In this document: positions 34,585-42,674 of the stretch, one piece after another | Layout: each line of letters opens with the position of its first letter | Position numbering within the stretch: the stretch's first letter is position 1 | Assembly: GCA_964620325.1 (NCBI GenBank) | Contig: CAZUIM010000006.1 | Span: forward strand, 39,444-103,443 | DNA length: 64,000 nucleotides | From: CAZMYM01 sp964620325 | GTDB taxonomy: Bacteria; Bipolaricaulota; Bipolaricaulia; UBA7950; UBA9294 | Reading direction: 5' to 3' | Made by a program: the position numbers and the translations under genes | Notes under the pieces: model-generated | Told to the model about the DNA's origin: nothing | The model's database searches: none | What the model saw: the letters and a program-made list of their open reading frames with translations, nothing else

Positions 34585-35241
34585 CTACTGCACCTGGCGG
34601 ATTCGGCCGAGTTCCGCGACCGCCGCGCCGGTCCCGGTCAAGCGCATTTCGAGCGTGTCGATCCCCCGCGGCAAGACGAAGATGGGACGAACGTGGGCCA
34701 TCCGATCCTCGACGCTCCCTGCGAGCGCGTCTCGGTCGCCGGAGGCGGCGACGATCCGACCGCAGAAGAGGATCATCCCGGCGTCGCCGACCGGACGATG
34801 CCAGTCGAGATCGCACTCGATGTGCAGAGCGCATTCCTCGATTCGCGGGGGGCCGACGGCCCGGGCGGGGATCGGCGTCAGTCCCGACTCGGTGATTTCG
34901 TCCACCCCGGGAGCGTAGTTTCGCGCCGTCTTCCAGACGCCTTCCAGGCTCGCGGCGCCCGGCACGTTGACGACAAATTCGCTGTCGCGGAGCACATTCT
35001 GCGCCGTATGGTGAGCGCGCTAGCAGACGAAGGCGAACATCTGCGTTGGAAGCGGGCCGAACGGGAGTCCGCGGTTGTTCACTTCGCAGTTCGGCGATCC
35101 ATCCTCGCCTCGCGTGGTGATCAGATAGAGGAGCTGCGGGATCTGGATGTGGCGCCAGAGCCAGCGTTGCAGTTGGCTCTCCTCTTCGCAGTCGGAGAAC
35201 GCTGCGCCTTCGGGGATGTCGAGCGGGACGTCGATCTTCAT
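34585..35241 (-). pseudogene. Flavin-reductase-like protein interrupted by an in-frame TAG
   Basis: ATG 35241 follows GAGAGGAGG. The frame reads IDVPLDIPEG, QIPQLLYLITTRGEDGSPN and GPLPTQMFAFVC, then TAG (35022-35020), and resumes in the same frame with RAHHTAQNVLRDSEFVVNVP through to 34585. Joined, it is a 218-codon protein of the FMN-binding flavin-reductase-like (split-barrel) family. Both halves keep family features and only one codon is wrong. This could be a recent nonsense mutation, readthrough or an assembly error. It sits in the operon between the GNAT-thioredoxin-like gene and the nitroreductase. Confidence 0.82.
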
Positions 35242-35268
35242 GGGCGCCTCCTCTCCGTCGTGCACGTC

Positions 35269-36084
35269 CTAGTCGAGCGCTTCGATCCGTCGCGTGATCG
35301 CCGCGGAGAGCTCCTCCGCCGGCAACTCGAACAGGCTGACCTCGTCCTCGTTGAAGAAGACCCAGGACCAGTCGAACGGCGGCACAGCGTACGCAAGCGC
35401 GTCCTCGCGGGTGTCGATCCGATGGAGGAACAATCGGATCCGATCGCGACGCGAGTGCGTTTCGATGGCCTGCACGAGGCGCGCTTCGGAACGGAGGCTG
35501 TACGGACACCGCGCCGAGAAGGCGGCGTCGATCGCCAACAGCCCTTCGCCGGTCAGGTCACGCGGTTCGTAGGCGGGATCTGCGAGCCGGGGCGCCGGGG
35601 CGCCGTCGACGTACGGACGCCACATGAGGGCGATGTACTGGTGGCGGACGACCTCCCGGAAGCCGAGGTCCTCGAGAAGCGGGATCGGGAAGTGGGTCGG
35701 GACGTCCCAGCCCTGCGTCACCAGCCCGGCAAACGACGTCCGCGTCTCCTCGATCACGCGCTCGATCAGCGCTCGTTCCTGGGACAGGTGTTCCGGATCG
35801 TCGGCCTTCGTTCCGGCCCAGTGGTAGCACATCAGGACAGCCGCTCCCGGGGCCTCGATCGGAACAGGAGCGGTGTCGGCCGGCATGACTTCGGCGAAGC
35901 CGCGGGGCCCCGTCTCATCGTAGGCAACGACGCCGCGCAGACCACGCTCGAACATCCGCCGCCGCCAGGCCAACGTTTCAGAGAGGTCTCCGCGAAAGCC
36001 CTTTCCGCGCAGCTCGAGGCCGCCGGGGCAGCAGACGACATCGTTCACGGTCCATTCGTCGAGCGGTTCATACCGAACGTTCAT
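35269..36084 (-). CDS. GNAT acetyltransferase with C-terminal thioredoxin-like domain (YoaP-like)
   Basis: 271 residues. The N-terminal half (about 1-165) is a degenerate GNAT domain: CCPGGLELRGKGFRGDL, RGFAEVMPADTAPVPIE, and LLEDLGFREVVRHQYIALM. The C-terminal ~85 residues begin DAAFSARCPYSLRSEARLV and run IRLFLHRIDTREDA, the strand-CPYS-helix plan of a thioredoxin-like domain. The combination resembles YoaP-type acetyltransferases. First gene of the operon running down to 32979. Acceptor unknown. Confidence 0.7.
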   Translation of the reverse strand: MNVRYEPLDEWTVNDVVCCPGGLELRGKGFRGDLSETLAWRRRMFERGLRGVVAYDETGPRGFAEVMPADTAPVPIEAPGAAVLMCYHWAGTKADDPEHLSQERALIERVIEETRTSFAGLVTQGWDVPTHFPIPLLEDLGFREVVRHQYIALMWRPYVDGAPAPRLADPAYEPRDLTGEGLLAIDAAFSARCPYSLRSEARLVQAIETHSRRDRIRLFLHRIDTREDALAYAVPPFDWSWVFFNEDEVSLFELPAEELSAAITRRIEALD

Positions 36085-36197
36085 CGCGGCGACCTCCGTT
36101 AGAGTCTAACCGCTCGGTGTGAAGAGACCTCGAGTCGGACGAGGCGGCGCACCTCGCTCCGTTTTCGCCCGTCGGGGCGCCTCGGTATCATCTGGCC

Positions 36198-36938
36198 ATG
36201 GTTGCGCAGCACTGGAGGCCGAGGCATCGCCTCACTCGGACCATCCTTCGCGGACTGATCCGAGTCGCGTTCGCCGTTCTGACCCGATTCTCGATCGAGG
36301 GAACGGAGAACCTACCGAGCGACGGACCGATTCTGATCGTCGCCAACCACTTTCACTTTGTCGATCCGGTGGCGATCATCCGCGTGATGCCGTGGCCGCT
36401 CGACTTCATCGGCGGTCATCGGATGCCGAATGCGCCGACCGGTGTCAAATGGCTGACGAAGCTGTGGGGGACGTTCCGCGTTCGTCGCGCCGGGTCGTCG
36501 ACCGAAGCGCTTCGGACCGGTGAAGTGGTGCTGAACGCCGGAGGAGTCCTCGGCATTTTTCCGGAGGGCGGGAGCTGGGCGACAATCCTTCGCCCGCCGC
36601 GGCCCGGGGCGGCGTACCTCGCCTGCCGGACCGGTGCGATCGTCGTGCCGGTCGGTCTCGACGGCCTGACCGACATCTTCCCGAGCGTGCGGCGGTTCCG
36701 TCGCGCGAAGGTGACCGTTCGAATCGGCGAGCCGCTTGGCCCGTTCTCGCCGGTCGAGCGTGGCCGCGCCGGAAGGAAGATGATCGCGACGATCGGCGAT
36801 ACGTTCATGCGTCGGATCGCGGAGCTGATCCCTCCCGCGCGACGCGGCGTCTTTTCGGAGGATCCGGAGGTTCGTGCGCGGGGTACGGCGGCCGCGAGCT
36901 ATCCATGGGAACGAACGAGGAGGGAGAATCGGACGTGA
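36198..36938 (+). CDS. PlsC-family 1-acyl-sn-glycerol-3-phosphate acyltransferase
   Basis: 246 residues. The acyltransferase motif is ANHFHFVDPVAI (block I, about residues 50-61, NH-x4-D form kept), with GGHRMPNAPTGVKWL before a FRVRRAG block, and IFPEGGSW (block III) and VVPVGLDGL (block IV). It acylates lysophosphatidic acid or a related lipid at the inner membrane. It is one residue-overlap coupled with the MFS gene downstream, so lysolipid handling by that transporter is possible. Confidence 0.88.
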   Translation: MVAQHWRPRHRLTRTILRGLIRVAFAVLTRFSIEGTENLPSDGPILIVANHFHFVDPVAIIRVMPWPLDFIGGHRMPNAPTGVKWLTKLWGTFRVRRAGSSTEALRTGEVVLNAGGVLGIFPEGGSWATILRPPRPGAAYLACRTGAIVVPVGLDGLTDIFPSVRRFRRAKVTVRIGEPLGPFSPVERGRAGRKMIATIGDTFMRRIAELIPPARRGVFSEDPEVRARGTAAASYPWERTRRENRT

Positions 36939-38272
36939 CGAATCGTCGATCGAAGCGGCGGGCCCAGTGGGCGTGGTACCTGTACGACGCCGGAAACTCG
37001 GCGTACGCCGCCGTCGTGCTGCTGGCGATCTACGCCACCTACTTCAAGGAGACGGTCGTCGGCGGGGCGCTCGGATCGTTCTACTGGGGGATCGCCGTCA
37101 CGTCGGCGACCGCGATCGTCGCCGTCGTTGCGCCGATCCTCGGGGCGGTTTCCGACGTCACGGGGAACAAGAAGCGCCTTCTCCTCACGTTCACCGTGAT
37201 GGCCTGCGCGTTCACCGCGTCGCTCTTCTTCGTCACCGAGGGAGCGGTCGCGCTCGGGATGGCGCTATTCATCCTCGCCGAGGTTGGGTATCGGAGCGCC
37301 CAGGTGTTCTACAACGCGTTTCTGCCGGAGATCGCGTCCGAGCGGGACATGGGCCGTGTCTCCGGCAACGGTTGGGCGATCGGATCGGCCGGCGGCGTTC
37401 TCTGCTTGCTGATCGTTCTCGCCGCCGTCAAGGGCGTCGGGGGGGCGCTCGTCGTCCGGGCCGCCCTCGTCTTCACCGCGGTGTACTTCGCCGCGTTCAC
37501 CGTGCCGTTCTTCCGATGCGTGGGCGAGCGGGCGGAGCGCCGCAGGCTGCCGCGCGGACGAGAGCTGGTCATGTTGCCGCTGCGACGGCTGGGGGAGACT
37601 GTCCGTGCGGCGCGGCGACATCGCGAGTTCGGCAGATTCCTGCTTGCCTTTCTACTCTACAATGAGGGGATCCTGATCACGCTCAGCTACGGCGCGATCC
37701 TCGGAGCGACCCTGTTCGGCCTCGGCCAAGAGGGGATCATCGTGTTCATGATTCTCGTGCAAGTGGCGAGTATCCCGGGGGCGTTTCTGCCCGGGGTCAT
37801 GATCGGCCGATTCGGCGTTCGCAACACGCTCCTCGCTTCGCTCGGCGGGATGGTCGGCGCGATCGTATGGCTCTTTTTCACGAGAAGCGCCCTCGCTTTC
37901 TACGCGATCGGCGTCGTCGCTGGGTTCTCCCTGACGGCGGTCCAGTCGGTCAGTCGTGCGACGGTTGGCCTGCTCGCTCCGGCCGGCCGAAGCGCCGAAT
38001 TCTACGGGTTCTACGCCGTGGCCGGCCGAACCTCGTCGGCCGTCGGACCGGCGATCTTCGGGGCGATCGTCTTCCACGTCGCTCGATCGCTCGAGCGGGG
38101 CGGTCAGATGGCCGCCCTGGCGGAGCAAGCGGCGCATCGGTACGCCCTGCTCTCGATCGTCGGCTTCCTGTTGGTCGGCGCAGCCCTTTTGCTCACGGTG
38201 GCTACGCGAGCGGGCCGAACGGCAAAGACCGTTCCTTCAGTCGCGATGAGAGAAGGAGAGATCGATGGGTGA
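36935..38272 (+). CDS. UMF1-type MFS transporter (Atg22-like)
   Basis: 445 residues and about twelve transmembrane helices. The start RRAQWAWYLYDAGNSAYAAV (about residues 8-27) and VVAPILGAVSDVTGNKKRLL, AQVFYNAFLPEIAS, GNGWAIGSAGGVLCLL are diagnostic for UMF1-family MFS proteins (COG2270). The closest eukaryotic relative is the vacuolar amino-acid effluxer Atg22; bacterial substrates are unknown. GTG 36935, behind GAGGAGGGAG, was chosen over ATG 36905. GTGA overlaps the stop of plsC. Confidence 0.9.
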   Translation: MTNRRSKRRAQWAWYLYDAGNSAYAAVVLLAIYATYFKETVVGGALGSFYWGIAVTSATAIVAVVAPILGAVSDVTGNKKRLLLTFTVMACAFTASLFFVTEGAVALGMALFILAEVGYRSAQVFYNAFLPEIASERDMGRVSGNGWAIGSAGGVLCLLIVLAAVKGVGGALVVRAALVFTAVYFAAFTVPFFRCVGERAERRRLPRGRELVMLPLRRLGETVRAARRHREFGRFLLAFLLYNEGILITLSYGAILGATLFGLGQEGIIVFMILVQVASIPGAFLPGVMIGRFGVRNTLLASLGGMVGAIVWLFFTRSALAFYAIGVVAGFSLTAVQSVSRATVGLLAPAGRSAEFYGFYAVAGRTSSAVGPAIFGAIVFHVARSLERGGQMAALAEQAAHRYALLSIVGFLLVGAALLLTVATRAGRTAKTVPSVAMREGEIDG

Positions 38273-38773
38273 AACGATCGAGGCCCTGCGGCGGGAAGCG
38301 ATCGCATGGCTGACCGACACGGCGACGGGGAACATGGCGACGGTCGAGGACGGGCAACCTCGCACGCGGCCGGTGTCGATTCTCTGGCGCGAGGACGCCG
38401 TCTGGCTGACCTCGGGTACATCGAACGGGAAGGCGCGGCAGGTGCGAAGGGATCCGCGGGTCGAGATGTGCGTCCCGATCGAGCGGGGCGACCGGAACGG
38501 CTACGTCCGAGTGGCCGGCGGGCGACGATCGTCACCGATCCGAAGACCCGCGCGGAGATCGCCGCACAGCTTCCGTTCTTCGAGGCGTTCTGGGAGTCCG
38601 CTGACGATTCTCGCTACACGTCGATCCGCGTCTCGCCGAGCGAGCTTCTCTACCTTCGACCGGAAGAGGACCCGCATCGGACGATCTACCTGTGGGACGT
38701 CCGCGTTGCCGTTCGGGGGCAATGGTGTCGGCCGAACGGTGTTGCCCGGATGCCTCAGTATACTTGTCTCTGA
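38265..38773 (+). pseudogene. PPOX-class FMN-binding protein with a frameshift
   Basis: The gene starts at ATG 38265 (overlapping the MFS stop) and reads as a pyridoxamine-5'-phosphate-oxidase-like split barrel through ATGNMATVEDGQPRTRPVSI and DRNGYVRVAG. After about 38519 the family sequence continues one frame over (RATIVTDPKTRAEIAAQLPF, YTSIRVSPSELLYLRPE) to the stop at 38773. Restoring one base, for example a C in the GGCCGGCGGGCG stretch, rejoins it to about 170 residues. It may be a true frameshift mutation or a consensus error in a GC run. Confidence 0.8.
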
Positions 38774-38776
38774 CAC

Positions 38777-41482
38777 ATGACCGACGAACGAGCCAGCCAG
38801 GTGGACGCCATGATCGATGCTCCGTGGTCCGAGCCGGCAGACCGCGTGGCCGAAGCATTCGACGTCTCCCCGAAGAGCGGCCTCAGTCCTCGCGAGGTCG
38901 CCGATCGTCTCCGGCGGCACGGCCTGAACCTCCTTCAGGAGGCGAAGCGAACTGCCTGGTGGCAGGTGTTGGTCCGCCAGTTCAAGAGCGTGATCGTCCT
39001 GTTGCTCGCCGGGGCGGCGGTCGTCTCGTTCTTCTTCGGCGATTGGCTCGAGGGGGCGGCGATTGGACTGGTGATCGCCATCAATGCGACGATCGGCCTG
39101 ATCACCGAACTCCGGGCGGTCCGGTCGATGGAGGCGCTGCAGCGGCTGGCCCTCGTCAAGGCAAAGGTCCGTCGCGGCGGCGACGTGTCCGAGATCCCGG
39201 CCGAGGGCGTCGTGCCGGGGGACGTCATCGTTCTCGAGGCCGGGGATCTCATTCCGGCCGATCTTCGCGTGGTGACGGCGTCGAAGCTGCAGGCGGACGA
39301 ATCGGCGCTGACCGGCGAATCGCTCCCCGTCTCGAAGCGTGCCGAGGACCTTCGCGAGGAGACCGAGCTCGGCGATCGGTCAAACATGTTGTTCAAGGGG
39401 ACGACCGTGACGCGAGGTTCGGGCGAGGGGATTGTGGTCGCGACGGGGATGTCGACCGAACTCGGTCGGATCTCGTCGCTGATCGAGACGGCGGAAGAGG
39501 AGGTCACGCCGCTCGAGCGGCGGCTCGATCGGCTCGGCCGGATGCTCCTCTGGGCGACGCTCGTCATCGCCGCCGCGATCGCCGGGCTCGGCATCGTAAG
39601 CGGGAAGGATCTCCTGCTGATGATCGAGACGTCGATCGCGCTCGCCGTCGCTGCAATTCCCGAGGGGTTGCCGATCGTCGCGACGCTCGCACTCGCCCGC
39701 GGAATGTGGCGTATGGCTCGGCGGAATGCGGTGATCCGCCGGTTGTCGGCGGTGGAGACGCTCGGAGCGGCGAGCGTCATCTGCACCGACAAGACGGGGA
39801 CGTTGACCGAGAATCGGATGGCCGTCGACCGGATCGTCCTTGCGACTGGTACGGTCGAGCTCTCGGAGGACGGGTTCCGGGACGACCGAGGGCCGGTCGC
39901 CCTCGACGATGCGTCGGTGCTGCGGAAGGCGCTCGAGGTCGCCGCCCTGTGCAACAACGCCGAGATCCGCGATGAAGCGGCCGTCGGCGTCGGCGATCCT
40001 CTGGAGGTTGCTCTCCTCGAAGCCGGACGAAGAGCGGGCCTCGAGATCGATCGTCTCCGCGATCGATTCACTGAGGTGCGCGAGGACGCGTTCGATCCCG
40101 AAACGAAGCGGATGGCGACGTTCCACGAGACGGAGGATGATGATCTCTTCGTCGCCGTGAAGGGGGCACCGGAGACGGTCCTCGCCGCCTGTTCGACCGT
40201 CCTCCGCTCGGACGGGCCGGCTCCGCTGGACAAGGCGGCGCGGACGTCGTGGACCGAACAGGGACGAGCACTCGCCGACGAGGGCCTCCGCATCCTCGGA
40301 TTGGCCTGCAAGACGGCCAAGCGTTCGGACGCACCGGCGTACGAGGAATTGAGCTTGCTCGGTTGGGTGGCGTTGGCCGACCCGCCGCGCCGCGACGTCC
40401 GCGATGCGATCGAGCGATGTCGGGCGGCCGGGATCGACGTTGTCATGGTGACCGGTGACCAGCCTGCAACCGGCCGGAGCATCGCGCGGGCCGTCGGCTT
40501 GGTCGGTGAGGGGGAGGTCGAGGCGGTCCGAGGTTCGAGGCTCGAGAACCTCTCCGAGCTCTCGGACGAGGAGCGGCAGGAGCTTCTCCAGACCCGGATC
40601 TTCGCTCGCGTTAGCCCCGAGCAGAAGCTACATCTGATCTCGCTTTTCCAGGAGAGCGGACGTGTGGTGGCGATGACCGGCGACGGAGTGAACGACGCGC
40701 CGGCGCTGAAGAAGGCCGACATCGGCGTGGCGATGGGGCAACGCGGGACCCAGGTCGCGCAGGAAGCGGCCGACATGGTGCTGAAGGACGACGCATTCGG
40801 CACGATCGTCGAAGCCGTCGCTCAGGGGCGAACGATCTTCGACAACATTCGTAAATTCGTTCTCTACCTACTTTCGTGCAATGTCAGCGAGATCCTTGCC
40901 GTGGCGATCGCGTCGTTCGCCGGGCTGCCGCTCCCGCTCCTTCCGCTGCAAATCCTGTTCCTGAATCTTGTGACCGACGTCTTCCCGGCCCTCGCGCTCG
41001 GAGCCGGCGAGGGCGGTCCGGGGATCATGCGTCGACCACCACGCCCGTCGACCGAGCCGATTGTCACGACACGTCACTGGAGTGCCATCGGAGGATACGG
41101 CGCGTTGATCGCGCTGGTGGTGCTCGGTGCGCTTCTCCTGGCGACCCGCTGGATCGGGCTGTCCGAGGCACAGGGGACGACGACCGCCTTTCTCACCCTC
41201 GCCTTCGCGCAGCTCTGGCACGTGTTCAACATGCGCGACCCCAGCTCCAGCCTTCTCCGCAACGACGTCACCCGGAACTCCTATGTCTGGGGGGCTCTCG
41301 CCCTTTGTTCCGCCCTCCTCGTGGCCGCCGTTTACGCTCCCGGTCTGTCGACCGTGCTCAAGACCGTCGACCCCGGCGCACGCGGCTGGGCGATCGTCGT
41401 CGGAGGAAGCCTGATCCCGTGGATCGTCGGGCAGTCTAGACTGGTGTGGAGAGAGCGGCGGAGACGGACTCGAAACGCATGA
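38777..41482 (+). CDS. P-type Ca2+-ATPase (P2 type)
   Basis: 901 residues. An N-terminal cation-ATPase domain (LSPREVADRLRRHGLN) leads into the A-domain TGES loop (ALTGESLPV, about 180), M4 with AAIPEGLPIVA, the phosphorylation motif CTDKTGTLTENRM (about 336-348), KGAPETVL in the N-domain, and TGDGVNDAPALKKADIGVAMG. Ca2+-site residues known from SERCA are kept in M5 (YLLSCNVSEI) and M6 (LFLNLVTDVFPALALG). This supports Ca2+ efflux, or a related cation. It starts four bases after the PPOX gene. Confidence 0.93.
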   Translation: MTDERASQVDAMIDAPWSEPADRVAEAFDVSPKSGLSPREVADRLRRHGLNLLQEAKRTAWWQVLVRQFKSVIVLLLAGAAVVSFFFGDWLEGAAIGLVIAINATIGLITELRAVRSMEALQRLALVKAKVRRGGDVSEIPAEGVVPGDVIVLEAGDLIPADLRVVTASKLQADESALTGESLPVSKRAEDLREETELGDRSNMLFKGTTVTRGSGEGIVVATGMSTELGRISSLIETAEEEVTPLERRLDRLGRMLLWATLVIAAAIAGLGIVSGKDLLLMIETSIALAVAAIPEGLPIVATLALARGMWRMARRNAVIRRLSAVETLGAASVICTDKTGTLTENRMAVDRIVLATGTVELSEDGFRDDRGPVALDDASVLRKALEVAALCNNAEIRDEAAVGVGDPLEVALLEAGRRAGLEIDRLRDRFTEVREDAFDPETKRMATFHETEDDDLFVAVKGAPETVLAACSTVLRSDGPAPLDKAARTSWTEQGRALADEGLRILGLACKTAKRSDAPAYEELSLLGWVALADPPRRDVRDAIERCRAAGIDVVMVTGDQPATGRSIARAVGLVGEGEVEAVRGSRLENLSELSDEERQELLQTRIFARVSPEQKLHLISLFQESGRVVAMTGDGVNDAPALKKADIGVAMGQRGTQVAQEAADMVLKDDAFGTIVEAVAQGRTIFDNIRKFVLYLLSCNVSEILAVAIASFAGLPLPLLPLQILFLNLVTDVFPALALGAGEGGPGIMRRPPRPSTEPIVTTRHWSAIGGYGALIALVVLGALLLATRWIGLSEAQGTTTAFLTLAFAQLWHVFNMRDPSSSLLRNDVTRNSYVWGALALCSALLVAAVYAPGLSTVLKTVDPGARGWAIVVGGSLIPWIVGQSRLVWRERRRRTRNA

Positions 41483-41610
41483 GTGCTGCGATGGCGGCCG
41501 GAGCGATCACGTCGCCCGATTGGATTCGCCGAGGGGGATCCAGCTGGATGTTCGCGTGACGTGCGTCGGGCGACGATTCCGCGTATGGCCTGCCGTCCAG
41601 TCGTTCGTCG

Positions 41611-41808
41611 TCACCGACGGCGCTTCTTCGGTCTCCCTTTGTACGGCTTCTTCTTGGTCGGCTTCCGATTCTGGTTGCACTCCCGGCAATAGATGGGACG
41701 GCTCGACGTGAGCGGCTGAAACGGAAGCTCTTCGATCGGCTTCCCGCACTTTGCGCACGTCAGGTTGTAGGCGCGAACGTCGTACATTTTTCCACCTGCG
41801 GAAGACAT
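41611..41808 (-). CDS. Small CxxC...CxxC zinc-ribbon protein
   Basis: 65 residues from ATG 41808 (AAAGGAG upstream; an internal ATG at 41787 with its own AGGTGG site gives 58). The core is LTCAKCGKPIEELPFQP then RPIYCRECNQNRKP, a treble of the CxxC-x17-CxxC domain family but with 19 residues between the pairs, and it ends in a strongly basic KPTKKKPYKGRPKKRRR tail. It probably binds zinc and nucleic acid. It lies downstream of csp copy 3 on the same strand, past a terminator. Confidence 0.82.
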   Translation of the reverse strand: MSSAGGKMYDVRAYNLTCAKCGKPIEELPFQPLTSSRPIYCRECNQNRKPTKKKPYKGRPKKRRR

Positions 41809-41898
41809 CAGGCTCCTTTGAGATTGCTGCTGGGCGGCAGGCGCCCCGATCAGGCCGAGCGTTTGTGCACGGTACCCGATCCACGTGGGAAAAGAAAA

Positions 41899-41927
41899 GC
41901 CGCGGCGCGCGTCCGGCGCACCGCGGC
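41899..41927 (-). terminator. Rho-independent terminator of csp copy 3
   Basis: On the minus strand the outer GCCGCGG/CCGCGGC and inner GCGC/GCGC arms pair around a 5-base loop with one mismatch. They are followed by TTTTCTTTTCCC. This is the cleanest intrinsic terminator in the window. Confidence 0.88.
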
Positions 41928-41947
41928 CTACATGGACGATCGAATGT

Positions 41948-42157
41948 CTAGACGACCGCGACGTCAAGCGCCTGCGGACCCTTCTGGCCCTGACCGAGAG
42001 TGAATTCCACGTTCTGGCCGTCGTAGAGGGACTTGTAGCCTTCACCGCGGATCGAGCTGTAGTGCACGAACACGTCTTCGCCGCCCTCGCGCTCGATGAA
42101 TCCAAAGCCCTTGTCGTCGTTGAACCACTTGACAGTACCTGCCATGCGTTCGGACAT
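41948..42157 (-). CDS. CspA-family cold-shock protein, copy 3
   Basis: 69 residues with KGFGFIE and VFVHYSSI RNA-binding motifs and the common QKGPQALDV end. It is an RNA chaperone. AAGGAGG lies upstream of the ATG, 20 bases after an upstream ATG. Its terminator, leader and protein are all well preserved, so it is likely the most strongly expressed of the three. Confidence 0.95.
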   Translation of the reverse strand: MSERMAGTVKWFNDDKGFGFIEREGGEDVFVHYSSIRGEGYKSLYDGQNVEFTLGQGQKGPQALDVAVV

Positions 42158-42262
42158 GGATGAAAACCTCCTTCATGCCGGGAGTCTTAGTGAGACAGAG
42201 CGATCTCGAGGACTTCAGGAGTACTCCGGACTTCCTTGAAAGCGACTGCACAACTACCTAGC
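42158..42262 (-). promoter_or_regulatory. Conserved cold-shock mRNA leader, copy 3
   Basis: It carries the same blocks as copies 1 and 2: ACCTCCTTCATG by the start, the shared GTCTTAGTGAGACAG block, a TACTCC block and GAAAGCGACTGCACAACTACC at the outer end. The outer limit is approximate. Confidence 0.6.
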
Positions 42263-42309
42263 AACGGCCAAGTCTACCAAATGCAGAGACCAAGAGCAAA
42301 TGCGGCCGC

Positions 42310-42344
42310 TTGGGGGACGAGCCTCGGCGGAGGCTCATCCCCAA
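42310..42344. other. Strong bulged hairpin in the csp3 / alanine-rich-protein spacer
   Basis: TTGGGG pairs CCCCAA and GAGCCTC pairs GAGGCTC around a GGCG loop, with a small internal loop between the stems. There is no T-tract on either side. The rest of 42263-42674 has no gene; a TATAGT at about 42456 could be a -10 box for the next gene. Confidence 0.5.
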
Positions 42345-42674
42345 TGGGCGAATGTTTTGCCGGGGGGGAAACGCACTCGACGATCGGCGATGCTGCCGTG
42401 CTGTTCGAGTTGCCCCGGCGGTGACGCCGGCGCTCGGTTTCCGGTGTATAGTGGTTGATGGCTATCCACAGGGGCGGAGCAACATGCGGAGGATAGAAGT
42501 CGCGTCTGGTTTACATCAACGGCTGTACGGCCCGCCCTCGTGCTCTCACGAAGCGGTGCTCTCGGCAACCACACGCCACCGAAAGCTTCTCGATTTCGAC
42601 TAGCCGGAGATCCATCCTGGCCGGCTCGTCCTCCGCATGGCGCTGAGCTCGGGCGAAACGCCAAGGAGGTTCAA

